Counted from the stretch's first letter, positions 24,757-33,342 are shown. The stretch is DNA of 33,342 nucleotides from Aeromonas taiwanensis (GCF_000820165.1 NZ_CDDD01000079.1:1-33342); one strand, 5' to 3'. The notes: generated by a model not told the origin, from the sequence alone. Made by a program: numbers and translations.

Positions 24757-24792
24757 AAAGAGCCTGCCCCGCAAGGGGCAGGCTCTTTTTTT
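24757..24792 (+). terminator. Terminator of the rluB operon
   Basis: A 14-bp perfect stem (24757-24770 with 24775-24788), GCAA loop and following T-run. The left A's also serve the convergent minus-strand gene. Confidence 0.92.
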
Positions 24793-24807
24793 ATTGGGCC
24801 TTCGCCA

Positions 24808-25323
24808 CTACAGGGAGGCGGCGGCGCGAGAGGCCTGATCATAGAGGCTGGCAAACAGCCGTAGCTGCTGCGCTATCTCCGCCGCCGAGGCATTCGCCCC
24901 CGCCAGACCGCTCTCTACTATCACCTGGATCAGACACTGTTCGCGGATCTCGCTGTATTGGTGGCACAGGGCCGCCCCGGCCGGCGTGGTGCTGAAGTGC
25001 ACCTCCTTGCCCACCTTGGTGCGCGCCGCATAACCCAGGGTCACCAGCTTCTTCAGGGCATAGGTGGCGACGTGGGTGTCCTCGATGTTCAGCACGAAGC
25101 AGATATCGGCGAGCCGTTTGGGGCGATCCCGGTGATTGATGTGGTGGATGAGCAGCACCTCCAGCGCGGTCAGCCCCTTCTCCCCGGCGGCCCCCATGCA
25201 GCGCACGACCCAGCGGTGGAAGGAGTTGTTGAGCACGGTCAGGCCGAACTCCAGCTCCGAGAGGGCGGGAGCCTGAGCCGAGACGAGGTGGGCCGATGAG
25301 ACGATGGAGGGGGGCTTGGTCAT
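24808..25323 (-). CDS. MarR-like winged-helix regulator divergent from pxpBCA
   Basis: The protein is 171 residues. A winged-helix core lies at about residues 50-115 (GLTALEVLLIHHI, RLADICFVLNIEDTHVATYALKKLVTLGY, then a wing with VGKEVHFSTTPAG), flanked by helices that could form a dimer as in MarR proteins. AAAAGGAG precedes the ATG. It converges on rluB and is divergent from pxpB, so it probably controls the pyroglutamate genes and perhaps itself. The A/T-rich dyad at 25389-25399 is the obvious binding candidate. Ligand inferred, not seen; 5-oxoproline is a guess. Confidence 0.75.
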   Translation of the reverse strand: MTKPPSIVSSAHLVSAQAPALSELEFGLTVLNNSFHRWVVRCMGAAGEKGLTALEVLLIHHINHRDRPKRLADICFVLNIEDTHVATYALKKLVTLGYAARTKVGKEVHFSTTPAGAALCHQYSEIREQCLIQVIVESGLAGANASAAEIAQQLRLFASLYDQASRAAASL

Positions 25324-25388
25324 GGAGACTCCTTTTCCTGATGAGAGGCCAGCACGACGGCTGGCGTTTCCTACGATGGCTTATTGTA

Positions 25389-25399
25389 GATAAATTATC
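25389..25399. promoter_or_regulatory. Dyad GATAAATTATC, candidate operator
   Basis: A perfect 11-bp dyad lies between the divergent starts 25323 and 25459, just upstream of the pxp -35 and overlapping possible minus-strand -10 boxes (GATAAT, TACAAT). It is well placed for a MarR-like protein to control both directions. Confidence 0.45.
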
Positions 25400-25408
25400 G
25401 ATGTTTTG

Positions 25409-25437
25409 TTGATATCTTTGCTGTATGTTAATTAAAT
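25409..25437 (+). promoter_or_regulatory. Candidate sigma-70 promoter of pxpBCA
   Basis: TTGATA and TTAAAT are separated by exactly 17 bp, five and four matches to consensus. Transcription would begin near 25444, giving a short leader to the ATG at 25459. Confidence 0.55.
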
Positions 25438-25458
25438 GTTTTGGTTGTTGGGGGCTGT

Positions 25459-26130
25459 ATGGGATCGAGTGAGTGTCGCCTCTACCCGCTGGGAGAGCGG
25501 GCTCTGGTGCTGGAGACGGACCTGGGGGCCGACCTGATCGGCCAGCGGCGGATCTGGTGGCTGGCACAGCGACTGCGAGAGCGGGAAGGGGACGAGCGGT
25601 GGGAGGAAATAGTGCCGGGGATGAACAACCTGACCCTGGTGTTCGATCCCGAGGTGATGGACCCCGCCGGTCTCGAGCGCTGGCTGACCGAGTTGTGGCG
25701 CCAGGGAGAGGAGCTCGACTACCGGCCGCGGGAGCGGGAGCTCCCGGTGCACTACGGCGGCGAATGGGGGCCAGATCTGGAGGAGGCCGCCCGCCACTGC
25801 GGCCTGACGCCGGCCGAGCTGGTGGCGCGCCACAGCGGCGGCGAGTACCGGGTCTATTTCCTCGGCTTCCAGCCCGGCTTCGCCTATCTGGGGGGGCTTG
25901 CGCAGGAGTTGGCCGTGCCGCGGCGCAGGGAGCCCAGGCTGAGAGTCCCCGCCGGCAGCGTCGGCATCGGCGGGGCCCAGACCGGTATCTACCCGGCGGC
26001 GAGCCCCGGGGGCTGGCAGCTCATCGGGCGCACGGATCTGACGCTGTTCGACCCGGCTCGTGACGAGCCCTCCTATCTGCTGCCCGGCGATCGGGTGCGC
26101 TTCGTCCCTCTGGGAGGTGCCCCATGCTAG
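25459..26130 (+). CDS. pxpB: 5-oxoprolinase subunit PxpB
   Basis: About 223 residues, KipI family. PxpB, PxpC and PxpA together hydrolyse 5-oxo-L-proline to glutamate using ATP. Typical features are LYPLGERALVLE at the start, VPGMNNLTLVFD, LPVHYGG, YRVYFLGFQPGFAYLGG, VPRRREPRLRVPAGSVGIGG and YP-SPGGWQLIGRT near the end. ATG 25459 is preferred over TTG 25441 because the predicted transcript starts close to the latter. It overlaps pxpC by 7 bp. Confidence 0.93.
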   Translation: MGSSECRLYPLGERALVLETDLGADLIGQRRIWWLAQRLREREGDERWEEIVPGMNNLTLVFDPEVMDPAGLERWLTELWRQGEELDYRPRERELPVHYGGEWGPDLEEAARHCGLTPAELVARHSGGEYRVYFLGFQPGFAYLGGLAQELAVPRRREPRLRVPAGSVGIGGAQTGIYPAASPGGWQLIGRTDLTLFDPARDEPSYLLPGDRVRFVPLGGAPC

Positions 26131-27056
26131 AGGTCATCCGACCCGGGCTTCAGAGCACAGTCCAGGATCTCGGCCGTTCTGGTGTGCGCCATCTCGGCAT
26201 CGCCCAAGGAGGCGCCCTCGACAGGGAGGCGTTGATCCTGGCCAATCGCCTGGTGGGCAACCCCGCCGGCGCGGCGGGGATAGAGCTGGTGCTGGGGGCG
26301 GCCGAATTCCGCCTGCTGCGTGATGGCTGGCTGGCACTGACCGGTGCCGACTGCGCCGCCACCCTGGACGGTGAACCTGTCTGGCACGGCTGGCGCTGGC
26401 GAGTTCGACGGGGCCAGCTCCTGCGCCTGTCGGCCCCTCGCCATGGCATGCGCACCTATCTCGCGCTGGATGGGGGCCTGGCCGTGGCCCAGGTGATGGG
26501 TTCGCGCGCCACCGAGTTGCAGGCTGGCTTCGGGGGCCATCAGGGGCGAGCCCTGCAGGCCGGGGATCGCCTGCCCCTGGGGGCGCCGCTGAGCCATGAC
26601 GGCCCCCTCGGCGTCTGGTTGCGCGAGTCGGACGCCTGCCTGCGCGTCTTGCCCGGCCCCGAATGTGACGAGTTCGAACCGGCCGCCGTGGCGGCGCTCT
26701 GGCAGGGGGAGTGGCAACTCAACCCCGCGAGCAACCGCATGGGCGTGCGCCTCGACGGACCGGCGCTGGTGCGCAGCCACAGCCGGGAGCTGGCCTCCCA
26801 CGGCGTCCTGCCCGGCGTCATCCAGGTGCCCCCGGGCGGCCAGCCCATCGTGCTGCTGGCCGATGGCCAGACCACGGGCGGCTACCCGCGCATCGGCTGC
26901 GTCATCGACGCGGATCTCTGGAAGCTGGCCCAGGCGCGGCCTGGGGCGCGGCTGCGTTTCTCCCCCGTGACGCGGGAGCAGGCCCTGGCGGCGCGGCGCG
27001 AGTGGCAGCAACACCTCTATCGTTTCGAATGGATGGCTTATGGAAAGACACATTGA
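26124..27056 (+). CDS. pxpC: 5-oxoprolinase subunit PxpC
   Basis: The protein is 310 residues, KipA/biotin-dependent carboxylase-like family. Features are [20 protein letters not shown] at the start, [18 protein letters not shown], an ELVLG beta-strand, [19 protein letters not shown] and [19 protein letters not shown] near the C terminus. It acts with PxpB as the ATP-using part of 5-oxoprolinase. It overlaps pxpB by 7 bp and pxpA by 17 bp, so the three are tightly coupled. Confidence 0.93.
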   Translation: MLEVIRPGLQSTVQDLGRSGVRHLGIAQGGALDREALILANRLVGNPAGAAGIELVLGAAEFRLLRDGWLALTGADCAATLDGEPVWHGWRWRVRRGQLLRLSAPRHGMRTYLALDGGLAVAQVMGSRATELQAGFGGHQGRALQAGDRLPLGAPLSHDGPLGVWLRESDACLRVLPGPECDEFEPAAVAALWQGEWQLNPASNRMGVRLDGPALVRSHSRELASHGVLPGVIQVPPGGQPIVLLADGQTTGGYPRIGCVIDADLWKLAQARPGARLRFSPVTREQALAARREWQQHLYRFEWMAYGKTH

Positions 27057-27783
27057 TCTCAACGCAGACCTGGGGGAGGGCTGCGACTCGGATGCCCTGC
27101 TGCTGGACCTCGTCAGTTCGGCCAACATCGCGTGTGGCTGGCACGCGGGGGATGCGTCCCTGATGGCCGAGACAGTCCGCTTGGCGCTGGCCAAGGGGGT
27201 TGCCCTCGGCGCCCACCCCAGCTTCCCGGATCGGGAGCACTTCGGGCGGGCGCCCATGGTGCGGGAGCCGGCCAAGGTCTATGCCGACGTGATCTATCAG
27301 GTGGGGGCCCTGGCCGCCCTGGCCAAGGCGGCCGGTGGCCGACTGGCCCACGTCAAGCCCCATGGTGCGCTCTACAACCAAGCAGCCCGGGATGGGGCCC
27401 TGGCCGACGCCATCGCCAGTGCCGTCGCCAGCCTGGATCCCTCCCTCAAGCTGATGGGGCTGGCGGGCAGCGAGCTGATCGCCGCCGCCCGGCGCCATGG
27501 TCTGACCCCCATCGCGGAGGTCTTCGCCGATCGCGCCTATCTGGCCGACGGCTCCCTGGCACCGCGGGGCCAGCCCGGCGCCGTTATCGACGACGAGGCG
27601 AAGGCGTTGAGCCAGACCCTGAGTCTGGTGACGCGGGGAGAGGTGGAGACCCTGGACGGGCAACAACTGGCACTAGTGCCCCAGAGCATCTGCCTGCACG
27701 GGGATGGCGCCCACGCCGTCGCCTTCGCCCGGCGCCTGCGGGAGGCCCTGATCGCAAACGGTATATCTATAAGGCCTCATTGA
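27040..27783 (+). CDS. pxpA: 5-oxoprolinase subunit PxpA (LamB/YcsF family)
   Basis: The protein is 247 residues. The signature is complete: [55 protein letters not shown], then EVFADRAY and [12 protein letters not shown]. PxpA is the metal- and ring-opening partner of PxpBC. It overlaps pxpC by 17 bp and is followed after about 50 bp by the DUF969 gene. Confidence 0.95.
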   Translation: MERHIDLNADLGEGCDSDALLLDLVSSANIACGWHAGDASLMAETVRLALAKGVALGAHPSFPDREHFGRAPMVREPAKVYADVIYQVGALAALAKAAGGRLAHVKPHGALYNQAARDGALADAIASAVASLDPSLKLMGLAGSELIAAARRHGLTPIAEVFADRAYLADGSLAPRGQPGAVIDDEAKALSQTLSLVTRGEVETLDGQQLALVPQSICLHGDGAHAVAFARRLREALIANGISIRPH

Positions 27784-27832
27784 AGAGGTGAATTCAGGCC
27801 GCGCGGCCTTCACATGGAATGGAGAAGCTCAT

Positions 27833-28573
27833 ATGGATGTAAGTCTATTATTACCCCTGATCGGGATCCCCGTGGTGGTGCTGGGGTTTGCGCTCAGGTT
27901 CAACCCGCTGCTGGTGGTGACGGCGGCGGGACTGGCGACCGGCCTGGCGAGTGGCATGTCGCTGGTCGCGCTGCTGGAAACCTTCGGGGAGAAGTTCCTC
28001 AACAGCCGGCAGCTGGCCACCTTTATCCTGATCCTGCCGGTGATCGGCCTGCTGGAGCAGTACGGGCTCAAGGAGCGGGCCCAGAGCTGGATCGCCAGCA
28101 TCCGCAAGGCGACCTCGGCGCGCATCCTGATGCTCTATTTCGTGCTGCGCCAGGGCACGGCCATGCTGGGCTTGCTGAGCCTGGGGGGCCATGCCCAGAC
28201 GGTGCGTCCGCTGATCGCCCCTATGGCGGAGGGGGCTGCGGTGCATCGCCACGGGGATCTGCCCAAGCCGATTCGCGACAAGATCCGCGCCCATTCGGCC
28301 GCCTGTGACAACGTGGCGGTGTTCTTCGGCGAGGACGTCTTCCTCGCCTTCGGGGCCGTCCTGCTGATGAGTGCCTTCCTGCAGGAGAACGGGATCACCG
28401 ATATCGAACCGCTCTACATCGGCCTGTGGGGCATACCGACCGCCCTGTGCGCCCTGCTGATACACATGGGGCGCCTGCTCCTGCTGGATGCCAGCATCGC
28501 CCGTGACGTTGCCGCCTGGCAGGCGAGCGAGCAGGCCGGGACCCCCGACCAAGCCGTGCTGGAGCGTGCATGA
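27833..28573 (+). CDS. DUF969 membrane protein, putative transporter half
   Basis: The protein is about 246 residues with roughly six membrane spans. LLPLIGIPVVVLGFALRFNP, RQGTAMLGLLSLGGHAQTVRPL and AACDNVAVFFGEDVFLAFGA are DUF969-like. ATG 27833 has GGAGAAG upstream. Its stop overlaps the ATGATG start of the DUF979 gene, a fixed pairing in many genomes. Because it lies between pxpA and pcp, import of 5-oxoproline or pyroglutamyl peptides is the natural guess. Confidence 0.88.
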   Translation: MDVSLLLPLIGIPVVVLGFALRFNPLLVVTAAGLATGLASGMSLVALLETFGEKFLNSRQLATFILILPVIGLLEQYGLKERAQSWIASIRKATSARILMLYFVLRQGTAMLGLLSLGGHAQTVRPLIAPMAEGAAVHRHGDLPKPIRDKIRAHSAACDNVAVFFGEDVFLAFGAVLLMSAFLQENGITDIEPLYIGLWGIPTALCALLIHMGRLLLLDASIARDVAAWQASEQAGTPDQAVLERA

Positions 28574-29559
28574 TGAGCAGCCTGATCACCATCAACGACA
28601 TCTATTACCTCATCGGCCTCGTCGTCATGCTGCTGGTGGGCATGACGCTCTCTGACCGCCATAACCCCAAGCGCCTCACGACGGCCCTGTTCTGGTTCTG
28701 CTTTGGCGCCATCTTCCTGTTCGGCGATCTGCTGGTCAGCCAGCTGGGCAGCCAGATTGCCTACCGGATCGTGGGGGGCCTGGTGATCCTGATGGCCCTG
28801 CTGGCCGGCACGGGCCAGCTCGCGATGGGACGCTACACCCAGCGCAGCGACGCCGAGCGGCAGGCGTCAGCGGGTAAACTGGGCAACCGCCTCTTCCTGC
28901 CGGCGGTCATGATCCCGGTGGCGACCGTGCTCAGCACCCTGCTGCTGGGCCATGCCAGCCTGGGGGATTACTTCGTGCTGGATCAGAAGAACGTCACCCT
29001 GACCTCCCTGGCCATCGGCACCCTGGCAGCCCTGCTGCTGGGCTGGAAACTGACCGGCGGCACCCCCTTGCAGGCAGTGCGCGAGTCAAGGCGTCTGGTG
29101 GATGCCATCGGGTGGGCCGCCATCCTGCCGCAGATGCTCGCCATGCTGGGCGGGGTCTTCGTGGTCGCCCAGACCGGGGAATCGGTGAAGGCGGTGGTGG
29201 ACTTGTTCGTCACCCCCGACAACCTGTTCCTGATGGTGGCGATCTACTGCGTGGGCATGGTGCTGTTCACCATGATCATGGGCAATGCGTTTGCGGCCTT
29301 CCCGGTGATGACGGCGGGGATCGCCATCCCCTTCCTCATCATGGGGGCTAATGGCAACCCCGCCGCCGTGGTCGCCATCGGCATGCTGTCGGGCTATTGC
29401 GGCACCCTGATGACCCCCATGGGGGCGAACTTCAACATAGTGCCCGCCGCCCTGCTCGAGCTGGACAACAAGTATCAGGTCATCCTGGTGCAGATCCCCA
29501 CCGCGCTCATGATGCTCGTCTGCAACATCCTGCTGATGTACTTCCTGGCGTTCCGTTGA
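28570..29559 (+). CDS. DUF979 membrane protein, putative transporter half
   Basis: The protein is 329 residues with about nine to ten spans. DUF979 features include YLIGLVVMLLVGMTLSDR, NPKRLTTALFWFCFGAIFLFG, AAILPQMLAMLGGVFV, MGNAFAAFPVMTAGI and GYCGTLMTPMGANFNIVPAALLEL. It overlaps the DUF969 gene by 4 bp, and pcp begins 81 bp downstream. The pair probably acts as one secondary transporter; substrate is inferred from the operon. Confidence 0.88.
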   Translation: MMSSLITINDIYYLIGLVVMLLVGMTLSDRHNPKRLTTALFWFCFGAIFLFGDLLVSQLGSQIAYRIVGGLVILMALLAGTGQLAMGRYTQRSDAERQASAGKLGNRLFLPAVMIPVATVLSTLLLGHASLGDYFVLDQKNVTLTSLAIGTLAALLLGWKLTGGTPLQAVRESRRLVDAIGWAAILPQMLAMLGGVFVVAQTGESVKAVVDLFVTPDNLFLMVAIYCVGMVLFTMIMGNAFAAFPVMTAGIAIPFLIMGANGNPAAVVAIGMLSGYCGTLMTPMGANFNIVPAALLELDNKYQVILVQIPTALMMLVCNILLMYFLAFR

Positions 29560-29640
29560 TGTCGTCGGACGGGGGCGGCCCGCCCTCGTCCCTCCCGGCA
29601 TCCGCTGGCCGCACGCCGGGAAAAAAAGAAGGAGTTGGCC

Positions 29641-30291
29641 ATGAAGACCATTTTACTGACCGGATTCGAACCCTTCGGCGGCGAGCCGCTCAACCCCTCC
29701 TGGGAGGCCGTGAGGCAACTCGATGGCCAGCGCCGTGGCGACCATCAGATCCGGGCGGTGCGGCTGAGCTGTGCCTTCGGCCAGGCCCTGACGGAACTCA
29801 AGGCGGCGCTGGCGCAGCACCAGCCGGTGCTGGTGCTGGCGGTGGGCCAGGCGGGGGGGCGCAGCGAGCTCAGCCTGGAGCGGATCGCCATCAACCTGGA
29901 TGATGCCCGCATTCCGGACAACGCCGGGGCGCAGCCCATCGACAGCCCCATAGTGGCGGAGGGGCCTGCCGCCTATTTCACCACCCTGCCCATCAAGGCC
30001 ATGGTGGCGGCCCTGCGCGAGGCGGGCCTGCCCGCCGCCGTCTCCCACAGTGCCGGCACCTATGTCTGCAACCACCTCTTCTACGGCCTGATGCACGAGA
30101 TTGAGCGGGACAGGCCGGGCTGCCGGGGCGGTTTCCTGCACATTCCCTATCTGCCCGAGCAGGCGGTGCGCCATCCGGCGGGCACGCCCTCGATGAGCCT
30201 GAGCCAGATAGTGCACGGGGTGGAGGTCGCCCTCGATGCGGCGCTGCATCACGAGCGGGATCTGCCGATCACGGGGGGAACGACCCACTGA
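29641..30291 (+). CDS. pcp: Pyroglutamyl-peptidase I
   Basis: The protein is 216 residues, typical of bacterial Pcp. It removes N-terminal pyroglutamate from peptides. The catalytic triad is in place: E80 in [17 protein letters not shown]143 in [11 protein letters not shown] and H167 in [14 protein letters not shown] lies six bases before the ATG. It closes the pxpBCA-DUF969-DUF979 operon and supplies the substrate for PxpABC. Confidence 0.95.
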   Translation: MKTILLTGFEPFGGEPLNPSWEAVRQLDGQRRGDHQIRAVRLSCAFGQALTELKAALAQHQPVLVLAVGQAGGRSELSLERIAINLDDARIPDNAGAQPIDSPIVAEGPAAYFTTLPIKAMVAALREAGLPAAVSHSAGTYVCNHLFYGLMHEIERDRPGCRGGFLHIPYLPEQAVRHPAGTPSMSLSQIVHGVEVALDAALHHERDLPITGGTTH

Positions 30292-30360
30292 GGGCGTGGC
30301 AATGGTTGCCTCGACCAGGTCTCCTTGTTAGCCTCTGCGACATTGATACAGGAGAAACCA

Positions 30361-31233
30361 ATGAGCAAGGTACTGGATGAGCTGCTGGCGTTGCTGGCGC
30401 TCGAGAAGATCGAGGAGGGCCTGTTTCGGGGCCAGAGCCAGGATCTCGGATTGCGATCCGTGTTTGGCGGACAGGTGATGGGGCAGGCCTTGTCAGCCGC
30501 CAAGCAGACGGTCGCCGCCGATCGCCAGGTGCACAGCTGCCACTCCTACTTCCTGCGCCCCGGCGATGCCAACAAGCCCATCGTCTACGACGTGGAGAAC
30601 ATCCGCGACGGCCAGAGCGTCTCCACCCGCCGGGTCAAGGCCATCCAGGGCGGCAAACCCATCTTCTACCTCAACGCCTCCTTCCAGGTGGAGGCCGAGG
30701 GCTTCGAGCACCAGGCCAGGATGCCGGGCGGCATCACGCCCCCGGAGCAGCTCAAGAGCGAGCTGGAGCTGGTGCGCCCCTACGAGCAGATGATCCCCCC
30801 GGCCCTGCGGGACAAGATCCTGTGCGAGAAGCCCATCGAAATTCGCCCGGTGACCCTGGTGGACCCCATCCGCCCCGATGTGCACGAGCCCCTGCGCTAC
30901 ACCTGGTTCAAGGCCAACGGCCCGGTGCCGGACGATCAGCGGGTCCACAACTACCTGCTGGCCTATGCCTCCGACTTCCACTTCCTGTTTGCCGCCCTGC
31001 AGCCCCACGGGGTGTCGTACTGGGAGCCGGACATGCAGGTGGCCACCATAGACCACTCCATGTGGTTCCACCGCGACTTTAGGCTGGATGACTGGCTGCT
31101 CTACGTGGTGGACAGCCCGAGCGCCAGCGGTGGACGCGGCCTGGTGCGCGGTCAGTTCTTCACCCGTGACGGCGTGCTGGTGGCGAGCACCATGCAGGAA
31201 GGGGTGATCCGCCGCCGCACTGCCGATGCATGA
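30361..31233 (+). CDS. tesB: Acyl-CoA thioesterase II
   Basis: The protein is 290 residues, close to E. coli TesB (286). It hydrolyses medium- and long-chain acyl-CoA. Double hot-dog fold motifs are present: [22 protein letters not shown] in the first half; [17 protein letters not shown] and TMQEGVIR in the second, which hold the Asp, Ser/Thr and Gln of the active site. AGGAGAAACC precedes the ATG. A diverged copy of its last 50 bp lies just after the stop. Confidence 0.95.
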   Translation: MSKVLDELLALLALEKIEEGLFRGQSQDLGLRSVFGGQVMGQALSAAKQTVAADRQVHSCHSYFLRPGDANKPIVYDVENIRDGQSVSTRRVKAIQGGKPIFYLNASFQVEAEGFEHQARMPGGITPPEQLKSELELVRPYEQMIPPALRDKILCEKPIEIRPVTLVDPIRPDVHEPLRYTWFKANGPVPDDQRVHNYLLAYASDFHFLFAALQPHGVSYWEPDMQVATIDHSMWFHRDFRLDDWLLYVVDSPSASGGRGLVRGQFFTRDGVLVASTMQEGVIRRRTADA

Positions 31234-31249
31234 TGACGGCGGCAACTGC

Positions 31250-31308
31250 GACGGCGTGCTGGTGGTGAGCAGCATACAGGCAGGGGTGATCCGTCGCTGC
31301 GGTTGATC
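31250..31308 (+). pseudogene. Partial duplicate of the tesB 3' end
   Basis: Bases 31250-31300 repeat 31168-31218 with about 6 mismatches in 51, offset 82 bp, so it is out of frame with tesB. Read in its own frame it gives DGVLVVSSIQAGVIRRCG and a stop, against [17 protein letters not shown] in tesB. It looks like the tail of a second, diverged tesB. Confidence 0.75.
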
Positions 31309-31323
31309 GCAGCTGAGTGCCAT

Positions 31324-31355
31324 AAAAAAACGGGAGCCCTGGGCTCCCGTTTTTA
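31324..31355. terminator. Bidirectional terminator between tesB and the symporter
   Basis: CGGGAGC/GCTCCCG stem with a CCTGG loop is flanked by AAAAAAA on the left and TTTTTATT on the right, so it can stop both convergent genes. Confidence 0.88.
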
Positions 31356-31372
31356 TTGGCGCGACAACGCGG

Positions 31373-32551
31373 TCAGGCCGCCTCGCGATCAAGGGCGGGC
31401 ACGGCACCGTCCCGCTGGGCGAAGCGGTCTGCCCAGAGGGCGATGACGCCGTCACCGGTGACGTTGCAGGCGGTGCCGAAGCTGTCCTGGGCCAGGTAGA
31501 GGGCGATCATCAGGGCGATGGAGGCCTCACCGAAGCCCAGCATGGAGGTGAGCAGACCCAGAGCCGACATGACACCGCCACCCGGGGCGCCCGGGGCTGC
31601 GATCATGATGACACCCAGCATCATGATGAAGGGCACCATGGTGCCATAACCCGGAATGGCCAGGTGTTCGGAGAGGAACATGACGGCGGTGGCACAGGTG
31701 ACCAGGGTGATGGTGGAGCCGCACAGGTGGATGGTGGCGCACAGGGGGACGGTGAAGTTGGCGATGCCGTCGCTCACGCCGTTGTTCTTGCTGGCCTGCA
31801 GGGCCACCGGGATGGTGGCGGCGCTGGACATGGTGCCAAGGGCAGTGAAGTAGGCGGGCAGCATGTTCTTGATGAGCATGACGGGGGAGCGCCCTAGGGC
31901 GAGGCCGGTGCCGACGAACAGCACGCAGAGCCAGATCCAGTGCATCAGGATGGCCATCACCAGCACCACGCCGAAGGTTTTCAGAGTGGCGAAGACGGTG
32001 CCTTCCACCGTCATCTCGACGAAGACGCCGGCGATGTAGAAGGGGAGCAGGGGAATGATCACCTTCGCCAGCAGGCGGTCGATGATGTCACGGCCCTGAT
32101 CGGCGACCCGGCGCAGGTCGGTGGCCTGGGTGGCGCTGATGCCGATGCCGAACACGAAGGCGGCGGCCAGCGCCGACATCACCCCGAACAGCGGCGGGAT
32201 CTCGAGGTTGATGTAGGAGGCGAGCTTGGTGGCCGCCTCGGCGGTGGGCTCGGCGGCCGTGGTCAGGTGCGGGATCAGGTGGCTCGCCACGGTGAAGGCG
32301 AACAGACCCGCCAGTATGGTGGAGCAGTAGGAGAGCCCCACCGTCTTGCCGAGCAGCTTGCCGGAATTCTTCGGCAGGCTGGCGATGCCGCTCATGATGA
32401 AGAACAGGATGATGAGCGGGATGGTGAAGGTGATGAGCTGGCCTATTACCGTCTTGGCGGTGAACAGCATGCGGGCGACCCATTCGGGGGCATAGAGACC
32501 GAGCAGGAGGCCGGCGAGGATGCCAGCGATCAGATTCAGAACGAGTTTCAT
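31373..32551 (-). CDS. Dicarboxylate/amino acid:cation symporter (DAACS family)
   Basis: The protein is about 392 residues with eight spans and two re-entrant loops. Family marks include the TM1 G-x-x-x-G-L-L-L-G-L-Y, the SSAATIPVAL motif of hairpin 1, FTVPLCATIHLCG in TM7, PGAPGGG in hairpin 2 and ACNVTGDG in TM8, which hold substrate and cations. ATG 32551 is used; the alternative TTG two codons up has no better signal. It is a GltP/SstT relative for glutamate, aspartate, serine or C4-dicarboxylates; which cannot be told. Confidence 0.9.
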   Translation of the reverse strand: MKLVLNLIAGILAGLLLGLYAPEWVARMLFTAKTVIGQLITFTIPLIILFFIMSGIASLPKNSGKLLGKTVGLSYCSTILAGLFAFTVASHLIPHLTTAAEPTAEAATKLASYINLEIPPLFGVMSALAAAFVFGIGISATQATDLRRVADQGRDIIDRLLAKVIIPLLPFYIAGVFVEMTVEGTVFATLKTFGVVLVMAILMHWIWLCVLFVGTGLALGRSPVMLIKNMLPAYFTALGTMSSAATIPVALQASKNNGVSDGIANFTVPLCATIHLCGSTITLVTCATAVMFLSEHLAIPGYGTMVPFIMMLGVIMIAAPGAPGGGVMSALGLLTSMLGFGEASIALMIALYLAQDSFGTACNVTGDGVIALWADRFAQRDGAVPALDREAA

Positions 32552-32797
32552 GGGCAAATCCAGGTGTTGGTGTCTGTTTTGTTATTAAATAATGATTTTA
32601 ATGCCGCTTTTTAACACAAACGCCGCATCTTGTCTGCCTTATGCTGGTTAATGTGGGGTTAAATTTTGTTAATGGGGCGTTCCGCCACTCTTTGTTTCTA
32701 TGTCTATCAGGCCTGGATGGGCGCTGACAGTGTCTCTGTACCGGGCAACCCGGGCGGACGGTCAGCGCGCGTTTCGCCTCCCATCGGCGCCGGGGCG

Positions 32798-33342
32798 TCA
32801 GCGCCGGATGAGCAGGACATGCAGCCAGCGGCCGTTCACCTCGTCCTCGCAGCACCAGTGGCGGTGCAGTGCGAAGGGCAGGGGGGTGATGAGACGCTGC
32901 AGCCCGGGCTCGTCGAGCCGGGTCTGGAGCGGATATTCCCCCGAGCGCGGCAAGGGCTCGCCATCCCCGTGGGGGAAGGAGCAGTAGAGGGGGCCGCCGG
33001 CCTTGAGCAGGGTGGCCAGATGCCCGAGCACCGGGGCTATCTCTAGCTCGGGCAGGCAGGGGAGGGAGCCGCCGGCCCAGATGCCGTCATAGGGGACGAC
33101 GCTTCGCATCTGCTCGAAGCGGCAGACGCGCACCGGTTGGCCGCACAGGCGCGAGGCGGCGGCGGCCTGCTTCCGGCTCGCATCGAAGGCGGTCACGACC
33201 AGGCCCTGCTCCCGGAAGAGGCGCAGATCTTCCCCTGCGCCGCAGCCCGCCTCCAGCAGGTGGCGGCCAGTACCGAGCAGGGCGAGGAAGGGGGCATGGG
33301 CGCCGGCCAGGAGGGCCGGCGCCCATGCCCCCTTCCTCGCCC
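32798..33342 (-). CDS. SAM-dependent methyltransferase, 5' end missing
   Basis: The frame runs from the window end to a stop at 32798, about 180 residues. It shows LLEAGCGAGEDLRLF (SAM motif I), VTAFDASRKQ (motif II acidic Asp), YDGIWAGGSLPCLP (motif IV) and LATLLKAGGPLYCSF (motif V), so it is a class I methyltransferase like TehB-type or UbiE-type proteins; substrate unknown. The true start lies outside. The last 30 bases are the arm of a perfect inverted repeat and may not be genuine, so the N-terminal residues (before about HAPFLALL) are unsafe. GTG at 33196 is not a real start, since the SAM motif lies upstream. Confidence 0.75.
   Translation of the reverse strand, partial: ARKGAWAPALLAGAHAPFLALLGTGRHLLEAGCGAGEDLRLFREQGLVVTAFDASRKQAAAASRLCGQPVRVCRFEQMRSVVPYDGIWAGGSLPCLPELEIAPVLGHLATLLKAGGPLYCSFPHGDGEPLPRSGEYPLQTRLDEPGLQRLITPLPFALHRHWCCEDEVNGRWLHVLLIRR
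33280..33342. repeat. Perfect 29-bp inverted repeat at the window end
   Basis: Bases 33280-33308 and 33314-33342 are exact complements around the loop AGGAG. The right arm ends on the last base of the window. Confidence 0.95.

Noticed and set aside
1..33342. CRISPR array, tRNA, rRNA, insertion sequence
   Set aside because: No regularly spaced repeats, no tRNA cloverleaf recognised, no rRNA sequence and no transposase frame seen by eye.

Overview
The window is high-GC, densely coded gammaproteobacterial chromosome, most likely Aeromonas or a close relative. This rests on an unfused trpE-G-D-CF-B-A operon with a Trp-codon leader peptide, the divergent rnm(yciV)-yciO-scpA-scpB-rluB cluster beside it, and overall protein resemblance. 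The species is an inference; no rRNA or tRNA gene was seen.

Layout. 1-3.2 kb: a secreted TPR/DUF218 protein, a LysR regulator and a divergent pair of half-size DMT-family membrane proteins. 3.2-4.8 kb: a CNT nucleoside transporter (nupC type) behind a structured leader, with a strong terminator. 4.9-8.0 kb: a DUF3297 gene, then three unrecognised genes, two of them in visibly AT-richer DNA; one protein carries a HEPN-like R-X4-H motif. 8.0-9.2 kb: no credible gene, but several palindromes and a pair of 97-bp direct repeats. 9.2-12.9 kb: a three-gene, translationally coupled operon of a six-CxxC zinc-ribbon protein with a degenerate GGDEF domain, a membrane processive GT2 glycosyltransferase and an HlyD-type fusion protein. 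It looks like a compact, poorly described polysaccharide synthesis/export system.

13.2-20.5 kb: the whole tryptophan operon on the minus strand, with trpL (three consecutive Trp codons), attenuator and distal terminator. 20.6-24.8 kb: divergent rnm, yciO, scpA, scpB and rluB with overlapping or close junctions and a perfect terminator. 24.8-30.3 kb: a winged-helix regulator divergent from pxpB-pxpC-pxpA, a DUF969/DUF979 membrane pair and pcp. This reads as a pyroglutamate scavenging unit: Pcp frees 5-oxoproline from peptides, PxpABC hydrolyses it to glutamate with ATP, and the membrane pair is the obvious transporter candidate. 30.3-33.3 kb: tesB with a diverged duplicate of its 3' end just downstream, a dicarboxylate/amino-acid:cation symporter, and a truncated SAM methyltransferase gene running off the window end. 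The last 63 bases are a perfect 29-bp inverted repeat, which makes that edge suspect as an assembly fold-back.

All calls were made by reading the sequence; no database search was run.
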